A model generated the notes under the pieces. The model was not told where the DNA came from and made no database searches. It worked only from the letters and a program-made list of their open reading frames with translations. From NCBI GenBank assembly GCA_014873095.1, contig CP050848.1, positions 2,539,850 to 2,603,849 of the forward strand: a stretch of DNA of 64,000 nucleotides, given 5' to 3'. Shown in pieces: positions 10,872-20,011 of the stretch; the first letter of the stretch is position 1, and every line of letters begins with the position of its first letter. This DNA comes from Planctomycetales bacterium ZRK34 (GTDB lineage: Bacteria; Planctomycetota; Phycisphaerae; Phycisphaerales; Zrk34). Made by a program: the position numbers and the translations under genes.

Positions 10872-11318
10872 ATGACTCGCACACGCCAACTGACCCCCTG
10901 GGTTCTGACGCTCGCCCTGATCGCCGTCGCTTTGCCGCTGGGTTTGAGCAACGGCCTCCGCGCCGATGAGGACAGCCCGATCGCCAAGGAAATGGAAGCG
11001 ATCAACTCCAACTACAAGCAGCTTCGCCGGGCCGCCCGAACCAAGAACTTCCCCGACGACACCCCGAAGATGCTGCAGGAAATGCAGATGGCCACGCTCA
11101 AGGGGATGCACATGGAAGTGCCGCTGGTCAAGAAGATGGCCGCGTCCAAGCAGACAGAAGAGATGGTCGCTTTCAAGAAGATGCTCAAGAAGCAGCTGGT
11201 CACGCTGATCGACATGGAGATCGCCTACATGGAAGGCCGCGTCGATGACCTCGCCGAGGGCGTCAGCGAGTTGGGCTCGATCAAGAGCGACGGCCACGAC
11301 CGCTTCACCGAGGATTGA
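10872..11318 (+). CDS. Cytochrome b562-like periplasmic four-helix protein
   Basis: 148 aa with a signal peptide (to about residue 32, ending GLRADED) and a strong AAGGAG ribosome site at 10859. The mature start PIAKEMEAINSNYKQLRRA lines up with the first helix of E. coli cytochrome b562, in which the equivalent Met is the haem ligand. The C-terminal SDGHDRFTED supplies a His at the place of the second ligand (His102 in E. coli). There is no CxxCH, which fits non-covalent b-type haem. The gene is followed 79 nt later by the di-haem peroxidase-like lipoprotein and azurin, so a role as a periplasmic electron carrier in that group is likely. Assignment by eye; haem binding is inferred. Confidence 0.72.
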   Translation: MTRTRQLTPWVLTLALIAVALPLGLSNGLRADEDSPIAKEMEAINSNYKQLRRAARTKNFPDDTPKMLQEMQMATLKGMHMEVPLVKKMAASKQTEEMVAFKKMLKKQLVTLIDMEIAYMEGRVDDLAEGVSELGSIKSDGHDRFTED

Positions 11319-11397
11319 TTTGCTGACATAACGTGCCACATTCTCACCACGTGATCGATCAGTCGGGGGTCGGTCCATGCATGCAAGGAGCATGGCA

Positions 11398-12606
11398 ATG
11401 ATCCGCTATCGCGCAACGTGTCTGGGCCTGGTATTGAGTCTTCTGGTCGGTTGCGGCGGCAGCGAGCAACCCGCTCCCGCGCCGACGCCTTCGCCGTCTG
11501 AAAAGCCCGAGCCGCAGGTTGAGTCGAGCACCTCGACGGCCCCGGCCAAGGCGACATCCGCCGACGCCAGCGGTGGGGCCGCCCAAGCCGCCGTCGCATT
11601 CAACCCCGGCATGACGGCGATGTTCAAGCCGACCGTGCCCGAGGTCGTCAAGACCGACGAAAACCCGGTCACACCCGAGAAGATCGCCCTGGGTCGGATG
11701 CTTTATTACGAAAATCGCATCAGCCTCGGGCAGCAGATTTCGTGCAACACCTGCCACGCGCTGGATAAGTACGGCATCGACCCGCGTGAGAAAAACGCCA
11801 CCAGCGAAGGCCACGACGGTCAGTTCGGCGGGCGCAACAGTCCGACGGTCTACAACGCCGCGGGCCACATCGCCCAGTTCTGGGACGGCCGCGCCGCCGA
11901 CGTCGAAGAGCAGGCCCAAGGCCCGGTGCTCAACCCCGTCGAAATGGCCATGCCCGATCCCGAGTACGTGATCAAGGTGCTCAAGACCATCCCCGGCTAC
12001 GTCGAGGCTTTCAAGAAGGCCTTCCCCGGCGAAGCCGACCCGATCACGTATGACAACTACGGCAAGGCGGTCGGCGCGTTCGAGCGCAAGCTGACGACGC
12101 CCGGCAAGTGGGATCAATTCGTCAACGGTGATATGGGCGCGCTGTCCGACGCCGAGAAGCAGGGCCTGTCGACGTTCATCTCCACCGGCTGCATCACCTG
12201 CCACATGGGCACCTACCTCGGCGGGCAGATGTACCAGAAGGTCGGCCTGATTCAGCCCTGGCCCGATCAGAAAGACCAGGGCCGCTTCGAAGTCACCAAG
12301 AACGAAGCTGACAAGATGATGTTCAAGGTGCCCTCGCTGCGTAATATCGCCAAGACCGCTCCGTACTTCCACGATGGCTCGGTCAAAGACCTCGGCAAAG
12401 CCGTCCGCATGATGGCCAAGCATCAGCTCGGCAAGGAACTTTCCGATGCCGACGTCGATTCCATCGTCACGTTCCTGAACGCTCTGACCGGTCAGATCCC
12501 GGTCGACTACATCGCCAAACCCGACCTGCCCGCCTCCGGTCCCGACACCCCGGGCCCGCAGTCGAAGGTCACACGCGCCGCGGCGCAGAAGGATTCCGAC
12601 TCATGA
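11398..12606 (+). CDS. Di-haem cytochrome c peroxidase/MauG-like lipoprotein
   Basis: 402 aa. The ATG at 11398 is chosen because AAGGAG is 7 nt upstream; ATGs at 11377 and 11392 are too far or too close. A lipobox (LSLLVGC) precedes a Pro/Ser/Thr-rich linker, so the protein is tethered to a membrane. Two c-type haem sites are present: CNTCH at 116-120 and CITCH at 265-269. Between them are GHDGQFGGRNSPT, FWDGRAADVEEQAQGP and NPVEMAMP (family catalytic Glu), and after them KVPSLRNIAKTAPYFHDGS. These match bacterial cytochrome c peroxidases, which reduce hydrogen peroxide with electrons from small cytochromes or azurin. The downstream azurin overlaps it by 4 nt, consistent with that pairing. 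Confidence 0.92.
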   Translation: MIRYRATCLGLVLSLLVGCGGSEQPAPAPTPSPSEKPEPQVESSTSTAPAKATSADASGGAAQAAVAFNPGMTAMFKPTVPEVVKTDENPVTPEKIALGRMLYYENRISLGQQISCNTCHALDKYGIDPREKNATSEGHDGQFGGRNSPTVYNAAGHIAQFWDGRAADVEEQAQGPVLNPVEMAMPDPEYVIKVLKTIPGYVEAFKKAFPGEADPITYDNYGKAVGAFERKLTTPGKWDQFVNGDMGALSDAEKQGLSTFISTGCITCHMGTYLGGQMYQKVGLIQPWPDQKDQGRFEVTKNEADKMMFKVPSLRNIAKTAPYFHDGSVKDLGKAVRMMAKHQLGKELSDADVDSIVTFLNALTGQIPVDYIAKPDLPASGPDTPGPQSKVTRAAAQKDSDS

Positions 12607-13070
12607 TTGTGCGTAGTTTCACTGTGATTGCTGTGCTCGGCCTGGTGGCCATGGCGGCTTTGACCACGCCCGCCACGCGCGCCGAAGACAAGGCTGACGT
12701 CGCCGTGATCAACCTGACCGGCAACGATCAGATGATGTACAACATCAACGAGTTCAAGGTCAAAGCCGGTCAGACCGTCAAGCTGACCATGAAAAACATC
12801 GGCAAGCTGCCGAAGGTCGCCATGGGTCACAACGTGGTGATCCTCAAGGCCGGCGTCAACATGGTGCAGTTCGCCGTCGCCGCCAACCAGGCCCCGCCGG
12901 AGTACATCCCCAAGGATCGTGCCGACGAGATGCTCGCCCACACCAAGCTGCTGGGCCCCGATGAGTCGGACACGATCACCTTCACCGCACCGGCCAAGGG
13001 TTCGTACGATTACCTGTGCACCTTCCCCGGCCACTTCGCCGTGATGAAGGGCAAAATGATCGTCGAATGA
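12603..13070 (+). CDS. Azurin-family blue copper protein
   Basis: 155 aa with a cleavable signal peptide ending about TRAEDK. The ATGA overlap with the peroxidase stop codon implies translational coupling. The cupredoxin copper site is complete: His in GHNVVILK (about residue 78), then the C-terminal loop YLCTFPGHFAVMKGKM holding Cys, His and Met. The conserved NDQMMYN start and the TPPA-like AANQAPPEYIPKD segment also fit azurin. It would shuttle electrons in the periplasm, most simply to the peroxidase encoded just upstream. A perfect palindrome followed by a T-rich run ends the operon. Confidence 0.93.
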   Translation: MIVRSFTVIAVLGLVAMAALTTPATRAEDKADVAVINLTGNDQMMYNINEFKVKAGQTVKLTMKNIGKLPKVAMGHNVVILKAGVNMVQFAVAANQAPPEYIPKDRADEMLAHTKLLGPDESDTITFTAPAKGSYDYLCTFPGHFAVMKGKMIVE

Positions 13071-13097
13071 CGGTTGATCCATATTCATGTTCACCCA

Positions 13098-13131
13098 GGC
13101 GGGGGGATTTAAATCCCCCCGCCTTTTGTTT
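13098..13131 (+). terminator. Perfect palindromic terminator of the redox operon
   Basis: A 26-nt perfect palindrome (GGCGGGGGGATTT at 13098-13110 and its complement at 13111-13123) is followed by TTTTGTTT. It lies 28 nt past the azurin stop codon. A near copy occurs at 43401-43426. Confidence 0.8.
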
Positions 13132-13177
13132 GAATATGCACTCTGCAAACTGATGCGCCAGCCGGTACACTACCGCG

Positions 13178-14197
13178 ATGTCACTTGCGGTTTACATGCA
13201 TGATTTGAATCCGTTTGCGATCGGGCCGTTCGGGGCATCGTCGCTGGGGATCCGGTGGTACGGGCTTTCGTACATCGCGGGATTTGCCGTGGCGTGGGCG
13301 ATCATTCGGCTCATGGCCAGGCGCGGCTTGTCGCCGCTGAAACCCGAGCGGGCCGGCGACTTCGTGCTGACTGTCGCCATCGGAACCGTCATCGGCGGGC
13401 GGTTGGGGTACTGCCTTTTCTACCGGCCCGATCTGCTGATCGACTTTTCATCGAGCCCGCCGTTCTGGGGTGTGTTCGCCATTAACGAAGGCGGCATGGC
13501 GTCGCACGGGGGCATTCTCGGCATTCTCACAGCGTGCTTGATCTTCGCCCATCGCGACAAGCTGCCGCGCCTGCACCTGATGGACCTGTGCGCGCTGGCG
13601 TCGACGATCGGCATCTTCTTCGGACGCTGCGCCAACTTCGTCAACGGCGAGTTGTTTGGCCGGCCGTGCGATGCGTCGCTGCCGTGGGCGGTGAAGTTTC
13701 CGCAGGAGATCGTGTTGTGGACTGATCCGTCGCACCCGAAGCACGAGGTGTGGACCGGGCCGATCATGCAGCAGATCAAGCTGCTGGCCGAGGCGGCCGA
13801 CCCGCGTAGCATCATCGACGCGGCGAGGCAGAACCCGCAGGTTGCAGAACTGCTGCGCCCGCTGCTGACGCCGCGCCACCCATCGCAGATTTACGAAGCG
13901 CTGATGGAAGGCGCGTTGATGTTTGTGATCCTCGCGATCGTGTGGGCTAAGCCGCGCAAGCCGGGCATCGTGGCGGGGTGGTTTCTGGTGGCCTATGCGG
14001 TGGTGCGCATCATCGGTGAGCAGTTTCGCATGCCGGATGCGGGCATCGGGTTTCAGGCGCTGGGGCTGACACGCGGTCAGTGGCTCAGCGTGGTGATGCT
14101 CGGCGCGGGGATCATCTGCATGGTGGTCTGGGCGCGGCGGGATGTGGCGAAGATCGGGGGGTGGGCGTCGGCCGATCGCAAGGCGGACGATGCATGA
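13178..14197 (+). CDS. lgt: Prolipoprotein diacylglyceryl transferase
   Basis: 339 aa multi-pass inner-membrane protein. It transfers diacylglycerol from phosphatidylglycerol to the lipobox Cys of prolipoproteins, the first step of lipoprotein maturation. The N-terminus (NPFAIGPFGASSLGIRWYGL) has the family's first motif, and the signature GRCANFVNGELFGRP is at about residues 148-162. The end part has HPSQIYEALMEG and VRIIGEQFRMPD, both conserved in Lgt. An insertion of about 35 residues (around ASHPKHEVWTGP to RSIIDAARQNPQV) makes it longer than the E. coli protein. It serves the several lipoproteins predicted in this window. Confidence 0.96.
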   Translation: MSLAVYMHDLNPFAIGPFGASSLGIRWYGLSYIAGFAVAWAIIRLMARRGLSPLKPERAGDFVLTVAIGTVIGGRLGYCLFYRPDLLIDFSSSPPFWGVFAINEGGMASHGGILGILTACLIFAHRDKLPRLHLMDLCALASTIGIFFGRCANFVNGELFGRPCDASLPWAVKFPQEIVLWTDPSHPKHEVWTGPIMQQIKLLAEAADPRSIIDAARQNPQVAELLRPLLTPRHPSQIYEALMEGALMFVILAIVWAKPRKPGIVAGWFLVAYAVVRIIGEQFRMPDAGIGFQALGLTRGQWLSVVMLGAGIICMVVWARRDVAKIGGWASADRKADDA

Positions 14198-14231
14198 GTG
14201 TGTGTTCCTTTATTGATTGTGAGTTGTTGTG

Positions 14232-15359
14232 ATGAGTCGATGCGTCTCGATGATGTTGTTCGTGGTGGTTTGTTGCGCTGCGGCGCCGGCGGAGATTCTC
14301 AACATTCGCCAGGCGCCCTACGCGGCGGTCGGCGATGGTGAAACCGACGATCGGCCGGCGCTGAAGCGGGTGATCGAGGCGGCGCAGGCGGGGGATGTGG
14401 TGTTGATTCCGGCGGGTGAGTACCGCATGGTGCTCGACGGCGGGCCGCTGGTGATACCGGCCGGCGTGACGCTGTGGGGCCAGGGCGGCAAAACGATTCT
14501 GTCGCTGACCTCCAACGGCGGCGACTCAAAGCACCGTGAATTTCTTCGGCCCAGCGATGATGTGACCCTGGTCGGATTGACGATTCGGCGTGATGAAGGC
14601 TTTCCGACGATCCTGCTGCCGATCGGCAGTTGTCAGCGCGTCACGCTGCGCGATTGCCGCATCGATGGTCAGAAGTCGAAATACGGCGCCTACTGCCACG
14701 CGATGCAGGTCGGCTCCGGCACGGTGAAGGATCTGACGTTCCGCGGCGTCGAAATCGTCGACTGCGACTACGGACTCTTTCAGACCAACTCGGCGAAAGG
14801 CACGCTCGACGGCGTCCTCGTCGAGCACTGCCGCTTTGCCGAGAACCGCTCTTCCGATCTCGAATTCAACTCGCCCAACGGCACGATGCGCAACATCACC
14901 GTGCGCGAGTGCGTCTTCACTGACAACCGCGCCAAGTCGGCCTCGGGTGGTTTCGCTGTGGGCTTCGCCAACGTGACCAGCGGGCGCGTCGAGCGCTGCC
15001 GCATCACCAACTACGGCTCAGAGGCCCTGCACGTCGAAGACCGCTCGGCCGACATCGAACTTGTCGGCAACACCATCGTCGCCGGCTCGACGATCCACCG
15101 CAACGGCGTCATTCTCATCATCAACGACTCGCGGCGCGTCACGATCCGTGACAACTACATCGACAGCCGGCTCAATCCCAACAGCCCCCATCTGATCCTC
15201 GTCACCGCCGGCGGCGACAAATTCCCCAACCCCTCCGATGTGAGCGTCATCGACAACGTGTTGATCAACGGCCCGACGACGCGAACGTGGTATCTTCAGG
15301 ATGGCAGCGGCCCCGAGCCCGTGGGTAATCGCATCATCGACGCCCCCGAAAGCCCGTAA
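14232..15359 (+). CDS. Secreted pectate-lyase-3-type beta-helix protein
   Basis: 375 aa from ATG 14232; a GTG one codon earlier is equally possible and neither has a strong ribosome site. A short signal peptide ends about AAAPAEI. The opening LNIRQAPYAAVGDGETDDRP and VVLIPAGEYRM are the canonical first coil of the Pectate_lyase_3 family. Regular strands follow (VTLRDCRIDG, LVEHCRFAENRS, ITVRECVFTDNRA, VERCRITNYGS, VSVIDNVLING). It is the third beta-helix protein of the window. The function is probably polysaccharide cleavage or binding; no catalytic residues can be assigned by eye. Confidence 0.85.
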   Translation: MSRCVSMMLFVVVCCAAAPAEILNIRQAPYAAVGDGETDDRPALKRVIEAAQAGDVVLIPAGEYRMVLDGGPLVIPAGVTLWGQGGKTILSLTSNGGDSKHREFLRPSDDVTLVGLTIRRDEGFPTILLPIGSCQRVTLRDCRIDGQKSKYGAYCHAMQVGSGTVKDLTFRGVEIVDCDYGLFQTNSAKGTLDGVLVEHCRFAENRSSDLEFNSPNGTMRNITVRECVFTDNRAKSASGGFAVGFANVTSGRVERCRITNYGSEALHVEDRSADIELVGNTIVAGSTIHRNGVILIINDSRRVTIRDNYIDSRLNPNSPHLILVTAGGDKFPNPSDVSVIDNVLINGPTTRTWYLQDGSGPEPVGNRIIDAPESP

Positions 15360-15506
15360 AACGTGTCGTATTCCACCGGCCCCGGTGCAATACAATGACG
15401 CAGAGCCCCGTTTTGCAGACTTGACCCGCGGAACCCGGCCTCCGCCATGCGTGGGCTGATCCTCCCGGAATCGCAGCTTCCGGTTTCAACATTGGAGAGT
15501 TCATTG

Positions 15507-18500
15507 ATGCTTCGACTTGCGAGCGTGGTGGTGTTGTGTATGTGCAGCGCGACGATGGCGGTGTTGCCCGAGGGCTCGGGCACGTTTGACCCGGCCAAGG
15601 CGAAAAACGCCGCCGAAGCGATGGCGGCGTTTGATGTGGCCGAGGGGTTGACCGTCGACCTGTATGCCGCCGAGCCGCTGCTGCAGAACCCCGTCGCCAT
15701 CGATGTCGACGAGGCGGGGCGCGTCTTCGTCGTTGAATCCGACCGCTTCGGCCACGGCGTCAGCGACGACCGCGGCGAGCGCTACTGGCTCAACGACGAC
15801 CTCGCCGCCAACACCATCGAAGATCGCCTGGCCTACTACAAAAAGTGGGCCGCCACCGGCAAGCATCACCCGATGACGTGGTACACCGACCACGACGACC
15901 GCGTGCGCCTGTTGCTCGATGAAAACCACGACGGCAAAGCGGACCGGTCGACCGTCTTCGCCGGGCCGTTCAATCAGCCGCTCGACGGGCTCGCCTCCGG
16001 CGTGCTCGCCATCGACGGCGAGGTGTACCTGACCAACATCCCCAGCCTCTACCGCCTGCGCGATACCGACCATGACCACATCGCCGACAAAGCCGATGTG
16101 CTGTCGACCGGCTACGGGGTGCGCACGTCATTCCTCGGTCACGACCTGCACGGCCTGACGCTCGGGCCTGACGGCAAACTCTACTTCACCGTCGGTGATC
16201 GCGGGTACAACGTGCCGCTGCCCGACGGCTCGCGGTTGTATGACCACCTCGATGTCGGCCGCGGCGCGGTCTTCCGTTGCAACCGCGACGGCTCCGGCCT
16301 CGAAGTCGTTTACACCGGCCTGCGCAATCCGCAGGAACTCGCCTTCGACGACTTCGGCAATCTCTTCACCGGCGACAACAACTCCGACGCCGGCGACAAG
16401 GCCCGCCTCGTGTACTGCGTCGAAGGCGGCGACGCCGGCTGGATGATGGGCTACCAGTACATGGAATCGCCATACCTGCGCGGCCCGTGGCACGAAGAAA
16501 AGATCTGGCATCTGCGCAACGACGATCAACCCGCCTGGGCGCTGCCGCCGGTCGCGCACATCGGCAACGGCCCCTGCGGTTTCATGCACTACCCCGGCAC
16601 CGGGCTCGACCCCAAGTACAACGGCCACTTTTTCCTCGGCGACTATCGCGGGCAGCCGGCCTCCAGCAAGGTGTGGTCGTTCACCGTCAAACCCGACGGC
16701 GCGAGCTTCACCGCCGAAAACATCGACACGCTGATTAAGGGTGTCGCCGTGACCGACGTGACCATGGGCTACGACGGCCGGGTCTACCTCAGCGACTGGA
16801 CCGGCGGGTGGTCGATCACCACCAGGGGCCGCGTGTACACACTCGCCGACAAAAAACACATCGACGACGAGGCGGCCAAGCAGGTGCGCCGCCTTTTCAA
16901 AGAAGGCTTCGCCCAGCGCCCCGTCGATGAACTGGTGAAGCTGTTGGGCCACGTCGATCGCCGCGTGCGTCAGCGGGCACAGTTCGCTTTGGCGAATCAA
17001 CACGCGGCGGCGGAGTTGCTGGCCGTCGCGACCGATCATGCCGCCCCGCAGTTGGCGCGTGTGCATGCGGTGTGGGGCTACGGTCAGATCGCCGATGCCG
17101 ACGCATCGAAGCTGTATGACCTGCTGGCCGATGACGACGCGCAGATCGTGGTGCAAGTGACGCGCGTGCTCGGCGAACGCGGTCAGGCCCCGGCCCGGCT
17201 TGAAACCAATATCGAACATCACCCCGAGGCGCATGTTCGCATGCTCAGCGCGATCGCGCTGAGGCACATCATCACCGCCGACCATGCGCGCGGCCTGCGT
17301 GATCTGCCGATGTTGATTAACGTACTGCGCGACAACAACGATGCCGATCTCTACCTGCGGCACGGTCTGATCATGGCGATGGCCAGCCTTGGCGATGATG
17401 AAGCGCTGTTGGCGCATGCGTCCGACGAGTCGCCCGCGGTGCGCATGGGTGTGCTGCTGACGCTGCGTCGACATCACAACGCCCGCATCGCGCGATTCCT
17501 TGATGACAAGGACGAAAAAATCGTCACCGAGACCGCCCGCGCGATTTACGATTTGAATCTGACCGACGCGATGCCGGCGCTGGCAGCGATGATTGACCGC
17601 TTGCCGGCGGACAACAACCCGCTGGCCCGCCGTGTGATCAATGCGAACCTTCGTCTGGGCGGTGAGCCCAACGCCCGTGCGGTCGCGCAGTACATTGCCC
17701 GCGGCAAGTCGAATCAGGCGATGCAGCTTGAAGCTGTCGCCGTGCTGGGCTGCTGGTCGCAACCCGAAGCGCGCGATCGCGTGCACGGCAGCTACTTCGC
17801 CATCGCCGAGCGCGACCCGGCGATCGTCAAGCGAGCCGTGGCGGGTCATCTGACACCGATGCTTGCCGCGGCACATGGCCCGGTGCAGACAGATCTGGTC
17901 AAGCTCGCTGATCAGTTGTCAGTCAACATCGGCGATGAGGCGCTGGCCCGCTGGGTCGCGGATTACAAGCAGCCGGTCGATGTGCGTGTTGAATCGTTGC
18001 GTCAGCTCGCCAAGCACAAGGCTGCGGGAATCGGGTCGCTGATTGATTCGGTGATCAACGACAAATCGCCGCTGGTGCGACACGCCGCCCGCGAGGCGTT
18101 GCTGGCCGTGGACGCGCCCGTCGGCGTCAAGGCGCTGATCGAGGCCTCGCAGCACGCTTCGCAGCGCGAACGTCAGCTTGCCTACGAAGCACTGGCCCAC
18201 GCTCCCGGAAGTGTTGTCGACGATTATCTTGCTGAGCAGTTGGGGGTGATGGCTGCGGGCAAGCTCGACACCGCCGTCGAGCTCGAACTCGTCGAGGCGG
18301 CCCGCCAGCGTTCTGCTCAGAAGGTGCAGTCGGCCTTGAAGCAGGTCGAGCCGCTGATGGCCCAGTACACCTTCGCTCTTGAAGGCGGCGACGCATCACG
18401 CGGCAGCGAGGTCTTCGCCGGTCACACGATCGCCCAGTGCATGCGTTGCCACCGCATTGACGGCAAGGGCGGCGAGGCGGGCCCGGACCTGTCGCATGTC

Positions 18501-18806
18501 GCCTCACGTGTCGATCGCGCCTACCTGCTCGAATCGATCATCACACCCAACGCCAAAATCGCCCAGGGCTTCGACACGGTTGTCATCACCACGAAAAAAG
18601 ACAACCAGACCATCGCCGGCACGCTCAAATCGGAAGATGATCACCACGTGACCATCGCCCAGGCCGACGGCAAGAACGTCACCATCGACAAGTCCGACAT
18701 CGCCTCGCGCACCGCCGCCGCCGTCAGCGCCATGCCCCCGATGGGCGGCATCCTCAAGTCCCACGAATTGCGCGATGTCATCGCCTACCTGGCCAGTCGC
18801 AAGTAG
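15507..18806 (+). CDS. PVC-type dehydrogenase / HEAT / cytochrome c protein
   Basis: 1099 aa from ATG 15507 (GGAGAG about 10 nt upstream, then a signal peptide ending ATMAVLPEG). Residues about 35-440 are the beta-propeller of the planctomycete-verrucomicrobia membrane-bound dehydrogenase family, beginning VAEGLTVDLYAAEPLLQNPVAID-like and containing GLRNPQELAFDDFGNLFTGD. Residues about 470-930 are HEAT-like helical repeats. The C-terminus is a haem c domain with CMRCH at about 977-981, followed by EAGPDL and a late Met. Such proteins are exported redox enzymes found in large numbers in Planctomycetes and linked to sugar or polyol oxidation; the substrate is not known. Confidence 0.9.
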   Translation: MLRLASVVVLCMCSATMAVLPEGSGTFDPAKAKNAAEAMAAFDVAEGLTVDLYAAEPLLQNPVAIDVDEAGRVFVVESDRFGHGVSDDRGERYWLNDDLAANTIEDRLAYYKKWAATGKHHPMTWYTDHDDRVRLLLDENHDGKADRSTVFAGPFNQPLDGLASGVLAIDGEVYLTNIPSLYRLRDTDHDHIADKADVLSTGYGVRTSFLGHDLHGLTLGPDGKLYFTVGDRGYNVPLPDGSRLYDHLDVGRGAVFRCNRDGSGLEVVYTGLRNPQELAFDDFGNLFTGDNNSDAGDKARLVYCVEGGDAGWMMGYQYMESPYLRGPWHEEKIWHLRNDDQPAWALPPVAHIGNGPCGFMHYPGTGLDPKYNGHFFLGDYRGQPASSKVWSFTVKPDGASFTAENIDTLIKGVAVTDVTMGYDGRVYLSDWTGGWSITTRGRVYTLADKKHIDDEAAKQVRRLFKEGFAQRPVDELVKLLGHVDRRVRQRAQFALANQHAAAELLAVATDHAAPQLARVHAVWGYGQIADADASKLYDLLADDDAQIVVQVTRVLGERGQAPARLETNIEHHPEAHVRMLSAIALRHIITADHARGLRDLPMLINVLRDNNDADLYLRHGLIMAMASLGDDEALLAHASDESPAVRMGVLLTLRRHHNARIARFLDDKDEKIVTETARAIYDLNLTDAMPALAAMIDRLPADNNPLARRVINANLRLGGEPNARAVAQYIARGKSNQAMQLEAVAVLGCWSQPEARDRVHGSYFAIAERDPAIVKRAVAGHLTPMLAAAHGPVQTDLVKLADQLSVNIGDEALARWVADYKQPVDVRVESLRQLAKHKAAGIGSLIDSVINDKSPLVRHAAREALLAVDAPVGVKALIEASQHASQRERQLAYEALAHAPGSVVDDYLAEQLGVMAAGKLDTAVELELVEAARQRSAQKVQSALKQVEPLMAQYTFALEGGDASRGSEVFAGHTIAQCMRCHRIDGKGGEAGPDLSHVASRVDRAYLLESIITPNAKIAQGFDTVVITTKKDNQTIAGTLKSEDDHHVTIAQADGKNVTIDKSDIASRTAAAVSAMPPMGGILKSHELRDVIAYLASRK

Positions 18807-19231
18807 GCGATCGTACTTCTGCGTTCCAGTCGGACCCTGTCCGCGTCCGTCTGACCCTCCCCGACATCCCTGACGCTTCCCGCTTCGCCCCCCGCCCCCG
18901 CGAGCGGGTGCTAATCTGATCAAAGAACATATTTAAGTTAAATATGTTCTTTGATCAGCGACGCGACGGGAGGGGTATGGTGGCGATTTCAGTGTGCGGC
19001 GCGTGGCGTGCAGGTGCAGCGTGCGGCGGATGGCGTGCAGCGTGAGGGAGGGACAGTATGAGGACGGTGCGGGGCTGATTTACTGCGGCCTGGTCAGTCG
19101 GGCCTCGGGTGGGGTGCGGGGGCATGTTTTGTACGTGGCGTGTGCGTGTGATGTATGTCGCGTCATGTGGAACCCTGTTTTTAGGCTGATATGACTGGTT
19201 TTGCTGGCATGGGGGTTGTGACACGTTCCGC
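18807..19231. other. 425-nt gene-free interval with an AT-rich palindrome
   Basis: No credible gene was found. The left part has a pyrimidine-rich strand and a small CCCGC-type hairpin. The centre is the 43-nt palindrome listed separately. The right part (18960-19231) is G/T-rich with short repeats of TGGCGTGCAG and GTGCGGCG, but its reading frames look unlike protein. Confidence 0.6.
18916..18958. repeat. 43-nt palindrome, 21-bp perfect arms
   Basis: The left arm 18916-18936 (starting CTGATCAAAGAACATATT) is perfectly complementary to the right arm 18938-18958, with a single G at 18937 as the centre. It is very AT-rich in a GC-rich interval. It may be a terminator for the upstream gene (109 nt beyond its stop codon), a large operator, or a cruciform element. 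No T-run outside the stem is present on either strand. Confidence 0.85.
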
Positions 19232-19903
19232 ATGAGCCAGAGAATCTCACACAGCGTGCTGGACCCGATCATCTTTCCGATGGTGCCCAGGCTCTACCGG
19301 GCGATGCGAATCTCCAGGCGGATTCCACCCGAGGCGATCGTGGTCAGTGGGCATGTGGTTGCCATCGCGGGGGCGGTCGGCTTCGCCTTCTCGACCCACT
19401 ACTGGTGGGCGGGGCTGATCGCCGCAGCCGGCGTGGCGGGCAATCACATTGCCGACATGGTCGACGGCACCCATGCCCGCTCGACCGGGCAGTGTCGCAA
19501 CGGCGGCGAGTTGCTCGACCACTTCACCGATCCGCTCTCGTTCGCCTACTGGATGATCGGCCTGGGCGCGGCGGCCGGCTCGCTCGCCCTGGCGCTGGCG
19601 GCGGTGATCGCCATCTTCGCCACCGCCGTGCTGACCAACATCAAAGCCAAAATGACCGGCCGCTTCACCCTCGCCCGCTTCGGGCCCACCGAGTTTAAAG
19701 CGTTGCTGACCGTCTACGCGCTCGTGCTCACCGCCGTCACATGGTTGGTTCCCGAACACACCGTGACCGTCGCGCTCGGCACCTTCGCCGCGCTGACCGC
19801 CGCCCTGGTGATCCAGCTCATCGTCAACCTCATCACCGCAATCCGTGAAGTCAACCGCGACGACGCCACAGCCGTCGACACCACCGACTGGCAACTTCAA
19901 TGA
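19232..19903 (+). CDS. CDP-alcohol phosphatidyltransferase family protein
   Basis: 223 aa, multi-pass membrane protein. The family signature D-G-x2-A-R-x8-G-x3-D-x3-D is exact: DGTHARSTGQCRNGGELLD and then HFTD, from about residue 78, followed by transmembrane helices. The family joins CDP-diacylglycerol (or a CDP-alcohol) to an alcohol acceptor to make phospholipid head groups. The acceptor cannot be told from this sequence. It is monocistronic and converges on nadE through an inverted array of short repeats. Confidence 0.9.
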   Translation: MSQRISHSVLDPIIFPMVPRLYRAMRISRRIPPEAIVVSGHVVAIAGAVGFAFSTHYWWAGLIAAAGVAGNHIADMVDGTHARSTGQCRNGGELLDHFTDPLSFAYWMIGLGAAAGSLALALAAVIAIFATAVLTNIKAKMTGRFTLARFGPTEFKALLTVYALVLTAVTWLVPEHTVTVALGTFAALTAALVIQLIVNLITAIREVNRDDATAVDTTDWQLQ

Positions 19904-19911
19904 TAAAAACC

Positions 19912-20009
19912 ATTGCAAATTGGCCATTGCAAATTGAAAAATGCAAATTTGAAGAGATGCGTATTCATCGCAATTTCAAATTAGCATTTTTCAATGGTCA
20001 ATTTGCAAT
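19912..20009. repeat. Inverted array of short A/T-rich repeats at convergent gene ends
   Basis: The left arm 19912-19953 holds repeats such as ATTGCAAATTG and TTGAAAAATGCAAATTTGAA. The right arm 19975-20009 is their inverted complement (TTCAAATTAGCATTTTTCAA then ATTTGCAAT). The repeat step is about 7 nt. It lies exactly between the convergent stop codons at 19903 and 20012 and could fold into a long hairpin in either transcript. Confidence 0.75.
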
Positions 20010-20011
20010 CT

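Noticed and set aside
18994..19194. Small frame between the palindrome and the CDP-alcohol transferase gene
   Set aside because: Cys/Arg/Gly-rich without ribosome site or domain; the composition is that of G/T-rich non-coding DNA.
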